A DNA stretch of 14,317 bases from JAIBJN01 sp963775395 (GCA_963775395.1 CAVZIX010000003.1:1-14317); one strand, 5' to 3'. Numbered from the stretch's first letter, positions 6,334-13,463 are shown. The notes: generated from the sequence alone by a model not told the origin. Made by a program: numbers and translations.

Positions 6334-6572
6334 ACGGCCAGCGCCGCCGCCACGGTCAAGCCCCATTGAGCGTAAGGCCAGCCCTGGATGGGCAGCGCAA
6401 CCGCGATCCCCACGCCGACCGACGGGACGACGAGCAAAGTGGTGAGCGCGGCAGAGCCGCGACCGAGCCCACGCGAGCGCCGGAAGTCCCAATACTCGCG
6501 AACGAGCGGAACGAGCACGAGGCCCGCCAAGGCCAGGATCCCCACAACCCCCACACCTGCACGATCCCACAC
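6267..6572 (-). CDS. Small three-helix membrane protein, unknown function
   Basis: The only gene I accept on the minus strand. The 101-residue product is strongly membrane-like: hydrophobic segments at about 7-24 (VGVVGILALAGLVLVPLV), 41-60 (AALTTLLVVPSVGVGIAVAL) and 69-88 (QWGLTVAAALAVYSLAVRAV). A basic loop (RRSRGLGRG, 31-39) lies between the first two, and a short polar tail follows. It fills what would otherwise be a 271-base empty stretch. No plus-strand frame there looks like protein. It starts with GTG at 6572 with no clear ribosome site. It is divergent from glyA (about 32-41 bases between starts) and runs 67 bases into the 3' end of the sugar-nucleotide gene. I recognise no family. 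It could still be a chance frame in GC-rich DNA, but its helix spacing and loop charge argue for a gene. Confidence 0.6.
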   Translation of the reverse strand: MWDRAGVGVVGILALAGLVLVPLVREYWDFRRSRGLGRGSAALTTLLVVPSVGVGIAVALPIQGWPYAQWGLTVAAALAVYSLAVRAVWGTVEPERASASR

Positions 6573-6600
6573 AGGAGCGCGTCCGTCCAGAGTCGAGCAG

Positions 6601-6606
6601 TAAAGT
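6601..6606 (+). promoter_or_regulatory. Possible -10 hexamer for glyA, supporting ATG 6614
   Basis: TAAAGT keeps the TA.A.T positions of a -10 box and ends 7 bases before ATG 6614. It overlaps GTG 6605, so if it is a promoter then GTG 6605 cannot be the start. The -35 region is unremarkable. It lies in the short divergent gap facing the minus-strand membrane gene. Confidence 0.3.
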
Positions 6607-6613
6607 GACGCGA

Positions 6614-7903
6614 ATGGCGATCGCGGCGGAAACGCTCGAGGACCTGCGACGCGCCGCTCTCGGCGAGGTCGATCCCGAGATTGTCGAACTGATCGGCCGC
6701 GAGGCCGAGCGGCAGCGTCGGCAGATCGAGCTCATCGCCTCCGAGAACTTCACCTGGCCGTCGGTCTTCGAGGCGGTCGGGAGCGTTCCGACGAACAAGT
6801 ACGCCGAGGGCTACCCCGGCCGGCGCTACTACGGGGGCTGCGAGGTCGTGGACGAGATCGAGCAGCTGGCGATCGACCGCGCCTCAGCGCTCTTCGGCGC
6901 GGAGCACGCGAACGTGCAGCCGCACGCCGGCGCCCAGATGAACATGGCCGTCTACTTCGCCTGCCTCGAGCCGGGCGACCCCGTCCTGGCTATGCGCCTC
7001 GACCACGGCGGTCACCTGACGCACGGCCTCAAGGTCAACTTCTCGGGGAAGCTCTACGACGTGGCCGGCTACGGGGTCGACCGCGCCACGGGCCTGATCG
7101 ATTTCGACGAGGTCCTGCGCCTGGCAAAGGAGCACCGGCCGAAGCTGATCATCTGCGGCGGCTCGGCCTACCCGCGCGCAATCGAGGCCGATCGCTTCCG
7201 CACCGTCGCCGACGAGGTGGGCGCGCTCCTCCTCTGCGACATGGCGCACTTCGCGGGGCTTGTCGCGACGGGGCACCACCCGAACCCCGTCCCTCACTGC
7301 GACTTCGTCACGACGACGACGCACAAGACGCTGGCCGGCCCGCGTGGGGGGCTCGTCCTCTGCAGGGAGGAGCACGCCCAGTCGGTGGACAAGGCCGTCT
7401 TCCCGGGGATGCAGGGCGGGCCGCTCCTGCACGCGATCGCTGCGAAGGCGACGTGCTTCAAGATCGCCGCCTCCGAGCCGTTCCGCGCCTACCAGGGGCA
7501 GGTGCGCGCAAATGCCGACGCTCTTGCCGACGGACTCCTGGGCGGAGGGCTCGACCTCCTCACCGGCGGGACCGACACGCACCTCGTCCAGGTCGACCTG
7601 CGCAGCAGCGACTGGACGGGCAAGGCGGCCGAGGAGCGCCTGCACGAGGTCCGGATCACCGCCAACCGGAACACGGTTCCCTTCGACGAGCGCCCGCCGA
7701 TGGAGGCCTCCGGCGTGCGGCTCGGGACGCCCGCGGTGACGATGCGTGGGTTCGACGAGGACGACCTGCGCGAGGTGGCGTCGATCATCGTCGGCGCGCT
7801 GGGGGAGGAGGACACGGACGGTCTCCGCGCCAGGAGTGAGGCCCTCTGCGAGCGCCGCCCGCTCTATCCGGGCTATCGCGGCTACCCGGAATACGTGACA
7901 TGA
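6614..7903 (+). CDS. glyA: Serine hydroxymethyltransferase
   Basis: PLP enzyme interconverting serine and glycine with tetrahydrofolate, the main source of one-carbon units. It has 429 residues from ATG 6614 (432 from GTG 6605). Landmarks from ATG 6614: the ELIASENFT segment near 39-47; YAEGYPGRRYYGG at 63-75; HAGAQMN at 104-110; Asp209 and His212 in CDMAHFAG, which contact PLP; Lys238 in TTTTHKTLAGPRGG, the Schiff-base lysine; and the FPGMQGGP loop at 263-270. ATG 6614 is preferred because a -10-like TAAAGT lies 7 bases upstream, and neither start has a convincing Shine-Dalgarno sequence. The stop overlaps the upp start (ATGA). The glyA-upp pair just ahead of the ATP synthase genes is also the Bacillus arrangement as I recall it. 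Confidence 0.96.
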   Translation: MAIAAETLEDLRRAALGEVDPEIVELIGREAERQRRQIELIASENFTWPSVFEAVGSVPTNKYAEGYPGRRYYGGCEVVDEIEQLAIDRASALFGAEHANVQPHAGAQMNMAVYFACLEPGDPVLAMRLDHGGHLTHGLKVNFSGKLYDVAGYGVDRATGLIDFDEVLRLAKEHRPKLIICGGSAYPRAIEADRFRTVADEVGALLLCDMAHFAGLVATGHHPNPVPHCDFVTTTTHKTLAGPRGGLVLCREEHAQSVDKAVFPGMQGGPLLHAIAAKATCFKIAASEPFRAYQGQVRANADALADGLLGGGLDLLTGGTDTHLVQVDLRSSDWTGKAAEERLHEVRITANRNTVPFDERPPMEASGVRLGTPAVTMRGFDEDDLREVASIIVGALGEEDTDGLRARSEALCERRPLYPGYRGYPEYVT

Positions 7904-8541
7904 GCGTTCTCGCCGAGAACGTCACCGTCGTCGACCATCCGCTCGTCCAGCACAAGCTCGGGCTCCTGCGCGACCAGGAGACGCCGACGCAGATGTTCCG
8001 CCAGCTCGTCAAGGAGATCACGCTCCTGCTCACGTACGAGGCGACCAAGGACCTGGCGATCGAGGAGGTGGGGATCCAGACGCCGCTCGAGTCGCTGACC
8101 GTCCCGAGGATCTCGGGCAAGAAGGTGGCCGTCTGCCCGATCCTCCGCGCGGGGGTCGGGATGCTCGACGGCGTGCTCGACCTCATCACCGCCGCGCGCG
8201 TCGGCTTCATCGGTCTCTACCGCGACGAGGAGACGCTCCAGCCGATCGAGTACTACGTGAAGCTCCCGGCCGACATCGCGAGCCGCAACGTCATCCTCCT
8301 CGACCCGATGCTCGCCACCGGCAACTCGACGGCCTATGCGGTCGAGACCGTCAAGCGCGCGGGCGCGCAGTCGGTGAGCCTCATCGCCGTCATCGCCGCG
8401 CCCGAGGGGATCGCGCACTTGCACTCGCTCTACCCGGACGTCCACGTCGTGGTCGCGGCAGTCGACCGCGGCCTGAACGAGAAGGGCTTCATCGTGCCCG
8501 GGCTCGGCGACGCGGGCGACCGCCTCTACGGAACGAAGTAG
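7900..8541 (+). CDS. upp: Uracil phosphoribosyltransferase
   Basis: Salvage enzyme converting uracil plus PRPP to UMP and pyrophosphate. The 213-residue length is usual for bacterial Upp. It carries the N-terminal HPLVQHKLGLLRD segment (13-25), PILRAGVGMLDG (80-91), the PRPP-binding loop LLDPMLATGNS (133-143) and the uracil-recognition tail GLGDAGDRLYGT (201-212). The ATG overlaps the glyA stop by 4 bases, so it is probably translated by coupling from glyA. The next gene starts 5 bases after its stop, suggesting a glyA-upp-wecA-PLP gene transcription unit. Nothing odd was noticed in the sequence. Confidence 0.97.
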   Translation: MSVLAENVTVVDHPLVQHKLGLLRDQETPTQMFRQLVKEITLLLTYEATKDLAIEEVGIQTPLESLTVPRISGKKVAVCPILRAGVGMLDGVLDLITAARVGFIGLYRDEETLQPIEYYVKLPADIASRNVILLDPMLATGNSTAYAVETVKRAGAQSVSLIAVIAAPEGIAHLHSLYPDVHVVVAAVDRGLNEKGFIVPGLGDAGDRLYGTK

Positions 8542-8546
8542 CGGGC

Positions 8547-9692
8547 ATGTGGACCGAGTTCACCGAGCACCTCGACGTCCTCTGGGGCTTCCTCGTTGCC
8601 TTTGCCGTGGTGCTCGTCCTGACGCCGGGGATCGGGCGGGTCGCCCGCGTCCTAGGCGTGGTCGACGAGCCGGGAGAGGCCCGCCGCATGCACCTGCGCG
8701 CGGTCCCGCGCCTCGGCGGCCTGGCCATCTTCCTCGGGATCTTCATCCCTGCGCTCGCATTCCTCGAGCTGACCGAGGCGTACCGCGGCATCCTCCTCGG
8801 CGCGGCAGTGGCGACCGCGGTCGGCATGGCCGACGACTTCCGCGGCCTCCCGTGGGTGGTCAAGCTCGGCGGCCAGGGAGCGGCGGCGCTCATCGCGATC
8901 AGCTTCGGCGTCTACATCGACCGCTTCAGCTTTCCTCTCCTCGGGGTTCACGAGCTCCCGTACTGGTTCTCGGTCGTGGCCACCGTCGTCTGGATCGTGG
9001 CCATGATGAACATCATCAACCTCCTCGACGGCATGGACGGCCTCGCCGCGGGGATCACCGCCATCGCGGGGGCCACGTTCGCCGTCCTCGCGCTCTCGCT
9101 CTCGCGGCCCGAGGCGGCCGTCCTCTCGGCGATCGTCGCGGGCGCGTGCCTCGGATTCCTGCGCCACAACTTCTATCCCGCCCGCATTTTCATGGGCGAC
9201 TCGGGATCGCACCTGCTCGGCTTCATCCTCGCCGCGGTTGCCATTCAGGGAGCGCTGAAGACCGCCGCGACCGTCGCGCTGCTCTTCCCCCTCCTCATCC
9301 TGGCGATCCCCATCCTCGACACGTCGTTCGTGATCGCGAAGCGGCTCAAGTACGGCAGGCCGCTGCACGAGCCGACGCCATGGCACCTCTACCACCGGTT
9401 CCGCAACATCGGCTTCTCCCAGCGCCGGGCCGCCATCTACTTCTACATCTGGGGTCTCGTGCTCGCGGGCGCCGCGCTCGCGACCCGCTTCGTTCCCTTC
9501 CGCGAGCACGGGGAATGGCACCTCTGGCCGACCGTGCTCGTGGCCTGTATCGCGTTTGTCGCGCTCGCGACGTCGCTGTACATGGTCATCGTCCTCGAGA
9601 TCCTCAAGTTCCGGCGCGTCCGCGCATGGGTCGACCAGCGGCGCACCGACGCCGAGGATGAGGACGATCAGCGGCGGCTCAGAAGCGCGTGA
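8547..9692 (+). CDS. wecA: WecA/TagO-type polyprenyl-phosphate sugar-1-phosphate transferase
   Basis: Multi-pass membrane enzyme of glycosyltransferase family 4 (MraY/WecA/TagO). It moves a sugar-1-phosphate, usually GlcNAc-1-P, from UDP-sugar to undecaprenyl or decaprenyl phosphate, the committed step of wall or surface glycan synthesis. The 381 residues include about ten or eleven hydrophobic segments. Family landmarks: PRLGG (54-58), the acidic pair in GMADDFRG (93-100), NLLDGMDGLAAG (158-169), NFYPARIFMGDSGSHLLGF (208-226) and HLYHRF (280-285). The last corresponds to the family's histidine motif, usually HxHHR, so the first of the paired histidines is tyrosine here. In Mycobacterium the orthologue rfe occupies the same place between the sua5 and atp genes. 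The C-terminal 20 residues are highly charged. Its stop overlaps the next start (GTGA). The exact sugar substrate is inferred. Confidence 0.9.
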   Translation: MWTEFTEHLDVLWGFLVAFAVVLVLTPGIGRVARVLGVVDEPGEARRMHLRAVPRLGGLAIFLGIFIPALAFLELTEAYRGILLGAAVATAVGMADDFRGLPWVVKLGGQGAAALIAISFGVYIDRFSFPLLGVHELPYWFSVVATVVWIVAMMNIINLLDGMDGLAAGITAIAGATFAVLALSLSRPEAAVLSAIVAGACLGFLRHNFYPARIFMGDSGSHLLGFILAAVAIQGALKTAATVALLFPLLILAIPILDTSFVIAKRLKYGRPLHEPTPWHLYHRFRNIGFSQRRAAIYFYIWGLVLAGAALATRFVPFREHGEWHLWPTVLVACIAFVALATSLYMVIVLEILKFRRVRAWVDQRRTDAEDEDDQRRLRSA

Positions 9693-11107
9693 GCGCGCGG
9701 GACGAGACCGCGGCGGCCGCGGCATTCGCCTACGAGCAGGCCGGGGAGTACCTGGCGGGGCTCGGCGAGCGGCCCGTGCTCCCGCAGGGGGTCGATGACG
9801 CCGTCGCGCGCTTCGGCGGCCCGCTCCCGGAGGAGGGGGTGGGCGCCGTCCCCGCGCTCGAGGAGCTCCTCACCGGGCTCGACGCCGCGACCGGCTCCTC
9901 CGGGCCGCGCTTCTTCCACTTCGTCACCGGCGGCGTCACGCCCGCGGCGCTCGGCGCCGACTGGCTGACGACCGCGCTCGACCAGAACGCCTTCAGCTGG
10001 GTCGGCTCGCCGCTCGGCACCCGCCTCGAGACGGTCGCGCTCGACTGGCTGAAGGAGCTCTTCGCGCTGCCGGCCGGGTGGGGAGGGGCGTTGACGACAG
10101 GGGCCACCTCCGCCAACTTCATGGGCCTCGCCGCTGCCCGGCAGTGGTGGGGGGAGCAGCACGGCCGGGACATCGGGAGCGAGGGGATGGCAGGGCTGCC
10201 GGCCGTGCCGGTGCTCTCGAGCGGTTTCATCCACGCGAGCGCGCTCAAGGCGCTGGCCATGGTGGGCGTGGGCCGCTCCTCGGTGCGGACGTTCTCGCGT
10301 GATGCGGCGGGCCGCATCGACCTGCCGGCGCTGGAGTCCGCGCTCCGCGAGCTGGAAGGCGCCCCCGCGATCATCGTGGGCAACGCGGGCGACGTGAACG
10401 TGGGCGAGTTCGACCCGCTGGCCAAGCTCGCGGACCTTGCCGAGGAGCACGGCGCCTGGCTGCACGTCGACGGCGCCTTCGGGCTCTTCGCGCGAATCTC
10501 GCCGCGGGTCGAAGCCCTCGCGGAAGGAGTCGAGCGTGCACACTCCGTCATCGCCGACGGCCACAAGTGGCTCAACGTCCCCTACGACTGCGGCTTCGCG
10601 TTCGTCCGCGACCCCGGTCTGCTCGCCAAGGTCTTCTCGCTCGCGGCCGCCTACCTCCCCGAGGACGAGCCCGAGCCCACCTACGGCTACCTCACGCCGG
10701 AGTCCTCGCAGCGCGCTCGGTCGATCGCCGTCTGGGCCGCGCTGCGCGCCTGGGGCCGCGCCGGCTATCGCGAGATGGTCGAGCGCCACCTCGACCTCGC
10801 GCAGCGCTTGGCGCAACGGGTGGACGAGGCGCCCGACCTCGAACGTCTCGCGGACGTGCCGCTCAACATCGTCTGCTTCCGCTATCGCCCCCCCGATGTG
10901 CCCGAGGAGGAGCTGGACGCGCTGAACGCGAGGCTCGGGGAGGACGTGCTCGCCGACGGACGCGTCTACGTAGGGACGACGAGCTTCGCCGGGAAGACGG
11001 CGTTTCGCCCCGCGATCGTCAACTGGCGCACGGGAGAGGCCGACGTCGATCTCCTCGTCGATGTGCTGTGCGAGCTCGGCACCAAGCTGCTCGCGCGCAC
11101 AAAGTAG
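9689..11107 (+). CDS. PLP-dependent decarboxylase-family protein (group II fold)
   Basis: A 472-residue PLP enzyme of the aromatic/acidic amino-acid decarboxylase superfamily. Landmarks: FHFVTGGVTPAALGADWL near 76-93; TTGATSANFMGLAAAR (136-151), the PLP-phosphate loop; His182 in SSGFIHASALKAL, expected to stack on the cofactor ring; Asp261 in HVDGAFG, which contacts the pyridine nitrogen; and Lys293 in ADGHKWLNVPYDCGF, the Schiff-base lysine. All main cofactor residues are present, so it should be active. The substrate is not evident. HVDGAFG replaces the commoner HVDAAYGG, and the family includes DOPA-, glutamate-, aspartate- and tyrosine-decarboxylases as well as aldehyde-forming members. 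Start GTG 9689 overlaps the wecA stop by 4 bases, implying coupling with the envelope gene. The stop is 76 bases ahead of the atp cluster. Confidence 0.87.
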   Translation: MSARDETAAAAAFAYEQAGEYLAGLGERPVLPQGVDDAVARFGGPLPEEGVGAVPALEELLTGLDAATGSSGPRFFHFVTGGVTPAALGADWLTTALDQNAFSWVGSPLGTRLETVALDWLKELFALPAGWGGALTTGATSANFMGLAAARQWWGEQHGRDIGSEGMAGLPAVPVLSSGFIHASALKALAMVGVGRSSVRTFSRDAAGRIDLPALESALRELEGAPAIIVGNAGDVNVGEFDPLAKLADLAEEHGAWLHVDGAFGLFARISPRVEALAEGVERAHSVIADGHKWLNVPYDCGFAFVRDPGLLAKVFSLAAAYLPEDEPEPTYGYLTPESSQRARSIAVWAALRAWGRAGYREMVERHLDLAQRLAQRVDEAPDLERLADVPLNIVCFRYRPPDVPEEELDALNARLGEDVLADGRVYVGTTSFAGKTAFRPAIVNWRTGEADVDLLVDVLCELGTKLLARTK

Positions 11108-11183
11108 CCTGATTACGGCATAGATTCTTGGATCGCGCTGTCACGAATGCAGGCGCCGAACTGATAGGCTGCGGGCGAATAAG
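11108..11183 (+). promoter_or_regulatory. Likely leader/promoter region of the ATP synthase operon
   Basis: This 76-base gap is the only real spacing between the PLP gene and the atp cluster, and it is locally less GC-rich than its surroundings. It contains -10-like TAGATT (11121-11126) and TAGGCT (11165-11170), the latter 13 bases before the atpZ ATG. No clear -35 pairs with either. I find no strong terminator hairpin for the upstream gene, so read-through is also possible. The position argues for a promoter more than the bases do. Confidence 0.35.
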
Positions 11184-11393
11184 ATGCAGTCCGTCGTGGC
11201 CGCCGAACGTACGCCGCTCGATCCGATCGGCGCCGGGGCTCTTCTCGCAGGTGTGCTGTTCGCCTGCGTGGGGCTCGGCGCGGCGCTGGGCGTTGCGGCC
11301 GGCGCGACCGGCGCGGGCATCGCGATCGGCTCCGTGATCGGCGTTCCCGCGTCGATCCTGGCCGTCTACTTCCGCTACGGGCGCTCCCTGTGA
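11184..11393 (+). CDS. AtpZ-like small membrane protein
   Basis: A 69-residue protein with two hydrophobic helices (about 16-38 and 42-62) rich in glycine and alanine, ending in a basic YFRYGRSL tail. Length, two-helix layout, glycine pattern and location at the head of the atp operon fit the AtpZ/AtpI family. AtpZ is thought to help ATP synthase biogenesis, or divalent-cation supply together with AtpI. There is no enzymatic motif. The ATG at 11184 has only a weak upstream ribosome site, and the stop overlaps the next start as GTGA. Sequence similarity alone is low-complexity, so the call leans on context. Confidence 0.7.
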   Translation: MQSVVAAERTPLDPIGAGALLAGVLFACVGLGAALGVAAGATGAGIAIGSVIGVPASILAVYFRYGRSL

Positions 11394-11785
11394 CGCCCGG
11401 CGCGATCCTCACGCCGCGGCCCATGCCCGAGCGGCGCATGCCGATCGTCCTCGGCGGCGGCGTCGTCGCCCTTGCGCTGCCGGTGTTCCTGCTCGCCGGC
11501 TGGGACGTGCGCGGCTGGGCGCTCGGCGCGCTGCTCTGGGCCGGGAGCCAGCTCGTCGGGCTGCTCCTGAACAAGGTAGGGATCGGCGAGCCGACACTGC
11601 GCGGCTCCGGGGTCGCCGCCTTCGGGATGATGACGCGCGGGATCGTTCTCGTGCTCATCCTCATCGCCGTCGCCGTCGCGAACCCGTCGCTCGCACTCGC
11701 CGGCGCGCTCACCTACGCGGCCGCCTACAGCGTCGAGCTCGCCGCGAGCCTCACCCTCTACTTCCAGGGGACGCCGCGCCGATGA
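11390..11785 (+). CDS. atpI: AtpI-like ATP synthase accessory membrane protein
   Basis: A 131-residue protein with four predicted membrane helices (about 19-37, 42-60, 75-97 and 101-123), directly upstream of atpB. AtpI (protein I) is a non-essential assembly factor for the c-ring in several bacteria; Mycobacterium has a comparable small membrane gene at this exact position. The GTG start at 11390 overlaps the previous stop by 4 bases. ATG codons at 11423 and 11438 are possible later starts and would trim the polar N-terminus. The stop overlaps the atpB ATG (ATGA). Family members are poorly conserved, so the identity is mainly positional plus topology. Confidence 0.72.
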   Translation: MTPGAILTPRPMPERRMPIVLGGGVVALALPVFLLAGWDVRGWALGALLWAGSQLVGLLLNKVGIGEPTLRGSGVAAFGMMTRGIVLVLILIAVAVANPSLALAGALTYAAAYSVELAASLTLYFQGTPRR

Positions 11786-12609
11786 GCTTCGTCTTCGCGG
11801 CCGAGAGCGACTTCGACCCGCAGCACGAGTTCCTGCTCGAGGAGTGGATCCCGATCCACATCGGGCCGCTCGACATGTCGGTCAACAAGGCCGTCGTCTA
11901 CCTCTGGGTCGGAGGGCTGGCGACGATCTTCCTGGGCATCTGGCTCATGCGCTTCGGCCTCTCGCTGAAGCCCGACCGCCGCCAGACGGCCGGCGAGGCG
12001 ATCTACGAGCTCGTCCAGTCGCAGATCGCCGAATCGAGCCTGCCCTCGAAGGCGCTGCGCCTCTGGTTCCCGTACGTCGCCTCGCTCTTCCTTTTCATCT
12101 GGGTGCTGAACATCGTCGGCTTCCTGCCGCTCCCGATCTCGAACGACACGTACGAGGTCTTCGGCGTCGACGTTCCGACTCTCGGCATCTACGCGGCCAC
12201 CGCGAACCTGAGCGTGACCCTCGCCCTGGCGCTGATCACCTTCGGCGCCACGCACGTCGAGGGCATCCGCTACAACGGGGTGAGGCGCTACCTGAAGAGC
12301 TGGATCCCCGAGGGGGTGCCCAAGCCGCTCCTCGCGCTGATCGTGCCGCTCGAGGTCATCTCGCAGTTCATGCGGCTCATCTCGCTCTCCGTCCGACTCT
12401 TCGCCAACATGCTCGCGGGCCACATGCTGATCCTCGTCATGCTCGGCCTCATCTTCATCTTCTCGTCCTGGTACCTGATCCCCATCTCTGTCATCGCCGG
12501 GACCGTCATCTACCTCTTCGAGGTAGGGATCGTGGTCACGATCCAGGCCTTCGTCTTCGCGCTGCTATCGGCGATCTACATCGGCGCGGCCATCGAACCG
12601 GAACACTAA
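11782..12609 (+). CDS. atpB: F1Fo ATP synthase subunit a
   Basis: Membrane stator subunit that forms the proton half-channels against the c-ring. 275 residues, normal length. It opens with HEFLLEEWIPIHIGPLDMS (15-33) and has helices around 37-57, 97-115, 135-155, 183-200, 208-230 and 235-267. The essential arginine is Arg205 in LSVRLFANMLAGH. The residue pair that is Glu219/His245 in E. coli is swapped to His214 and Glu247 (in LFEVGIVVTIQAF), the same exchange known in mitochondrial subunit a. Gln255 corresponds to E. coli Gln252. The ATG overlaps the upstream stop by 4 bases. The next gene, atpE, follows after 12 bases containing a very strong ribosome site. Confidence 0.97.
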   Translation: MSFVFAAESDFDPQHEFLLEEWIPIHIGPLDMSVNKAVVYLWVGGLATIFLGIWLMRFGLSLKPDRRQTAGEAIYELVQSQIAESSLPSKALRLWFPYVASLFLFIWVLNIVGFLPLPISNDTYEVFGVDVPTLGIYAATANLSVTLALALITFGATHVEGIRYNGVRRYLKSWIPEGVPKPLLALIVPLEVISQFMRLISLSVRLFANMLAGHMLILVMLGLIFIFSSWYLIPISVIAGTVIYLFEVGIVVTIQAFVFALLSAIYIGAAIEPEH

Positions 12610-12617
12610 GGAGGAGG
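12609..12617 (+). promoter_or_regulatory. atpE: Strong double Shine-Dalgarno sequence for atpE
   Basis: AGGAGG occurs twice in overlapping register (12609-12614 and 12612-12617), 7 and 4 bases before GTG 12622. It is the strongest ribosome site in the window and starts at the last base of the atpB stop. It fits the need for roughly ten c subunits per complex, and it decides the GTG start. Confidence 0.85.
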
Positions 12618-12621
12618 AACA

Positions 12622-12885
12622 GTGGAACTCTTGCTCGCACAGACCACCGACGCAGGTCTCGCCGACCTGGGGAAGGCGATCGCCTTCGGCGTCGGGGTCG
12701 GCCTCGGCGCGGTCGGCGCCGGCATCGGGCTCGGCACGATCTTCGGCTCCATGATCCAGGCCGTCGCGCGCCAGCCCGAGCTGCGCGGGGAGCTGACCGG
12801 CATCCAGTGGCTGGGCTTCGCGCTCGTCGAGGCCGTCGTCTTCTACGCGCTCCTCGGCGCCCTGCTCGCGTTCGTGCTCGTCTGA
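12622..12885 (+). CDS. atpE: F1Fo ATP synthase subunit c
   Basis: Proteolipid that forms the rotating c-ring. It has 87 residues with two helices (about 17-45 and 62-86) joined by the polar RQPE loop (50-53). The ion-carrying carboxylate is Glu70 in GFALVEAVVFYALLGA. The residue after it is alanine rather than the serine/threonine of sodium-binding rings, and the first helix has no glutamine at the ligand position, so the ring should carry protons. The N-terminal MELLLAQTTDAG stretch is slightly longer than the minimal E. coli protein. The GTG start has an exceptionally strong ribosome site. The TGA stop shares one base with the atpF ATG (TGATG). Confidence 0.97.
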   Translation: MELLLAQTTDAGLADLGKAIAFGVGVGLGAVGAGIGLGTIFGSMIQAVARQPELRGELTGIQWLGFALVEAVVFYALLGALLAFVLV

Positions 12886-13463
12886 TGCGCGACCAGCTCG
12901 TCCAGGCGTTCCTCTTCGCCCAGGAGACGACCACCACGGCGGAGGAGGAAGAGGGGTCGCTGATCGACGTCGTCCCGGGCCTCATGGTCTGGACGATCAT
13001 CACGTTCCTGATCGTCCTCTGGGTGCTCCGGCGCTTCGCCTTCGGCCCGATCCAGAGGCTGATCGACCAGCGGCGCGACCGCATCCGCGAGGCGCTCGAC
13101 GAGGCCGACAAGGCCCGCACCGAGGCCCGCGAGCTGCGCGAGCTGACCGCGAAGGAGCGCGAGCAGGCGAAGGCCGACCGCGAGCAGATCCTCGAGGACG
13201 CGCGCCGCCAGTCCCAGCGGCTGGTGGAGCAGGCGAAGGAGCGCGCGGACGCCGACCTCAAGGAGCAGCTCGAGAAGAACCGCGAGGAGCTTGCCGCCGA
13301 GAACACGAGGCTGCGCGAGCAAATCCGCCGCGACGTCGTCGAGCTGACGCTCTTCGCCGCCGAGAAGGTCACGGGCAAGGTCCTCGACGAGAAGGACCAG
13401 CGCCGGCTGATCGAGGAGACGATCGAAGAGGCCGACGTCCAGCGACTCGCGTCGGAGAACTAG
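12885..13463 (+). CDS. atpF: F1Fo ATP synthase subunit b
   Basis: Peripheral stalk subunit, 192 residues. A single membrane helix (about 31-49) is followed by a long charged coiled-coil rich in Arg, Glu and Ala (about 55-165) and a C-terminal part that should bind delta. The family's RFAFGPIQRLIDQRRDRI segment (50-67) comes right after the helix. The first 30 residues form a polar extension with TTTTAEEEEG, longer than in E. coli; extended N-termini are seen in other actinobacterial b subunits. ATG 12885 overlaps the atpE stop by one base. A later in-frame methionine at residue 34 would cut into the membrane helix and is rejected. atpH starts 7 bases after the stop. Confidence 0.96.
   Translation: MRDQLVQAFLFAQETTTTAEEEEGSLIDVVPGLMVWTIITFLIVLWVLRRFAFGPIQRLIDQRRDRIREALDEADKARTEARELRELTAKEREQAKADREQILEDARRQSQRLVEQAKERADADLKEQLEKNREELAAENTRLREQIRRDVVELTLFAAEKVTGKVLDEKDQRRLIEETIEEADVQRLASEN

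Noticed and set aside
6334..6604. Riboswitch (glycine or folate type) upstream of glyA.
   Set aside because: The gap is largely occupied by the minus-strand membrane gene, the remaining 30-odd bases are too short, and I see no conserved aptamer pattern.
11844..12884. Long open frame in front of atpF through atpB and atpE.
   Set aside because: It is a shadow of atpB and atpE in another frame; only the part from ATG 12885 encodes subunit b.
12622..12885. Sodium-type ATP synthase ring.
   Set aside because: The residue after Glu70 is alanine and the helix-1 glutamine ligand is absent, so the sodium-binding set is incomplete.
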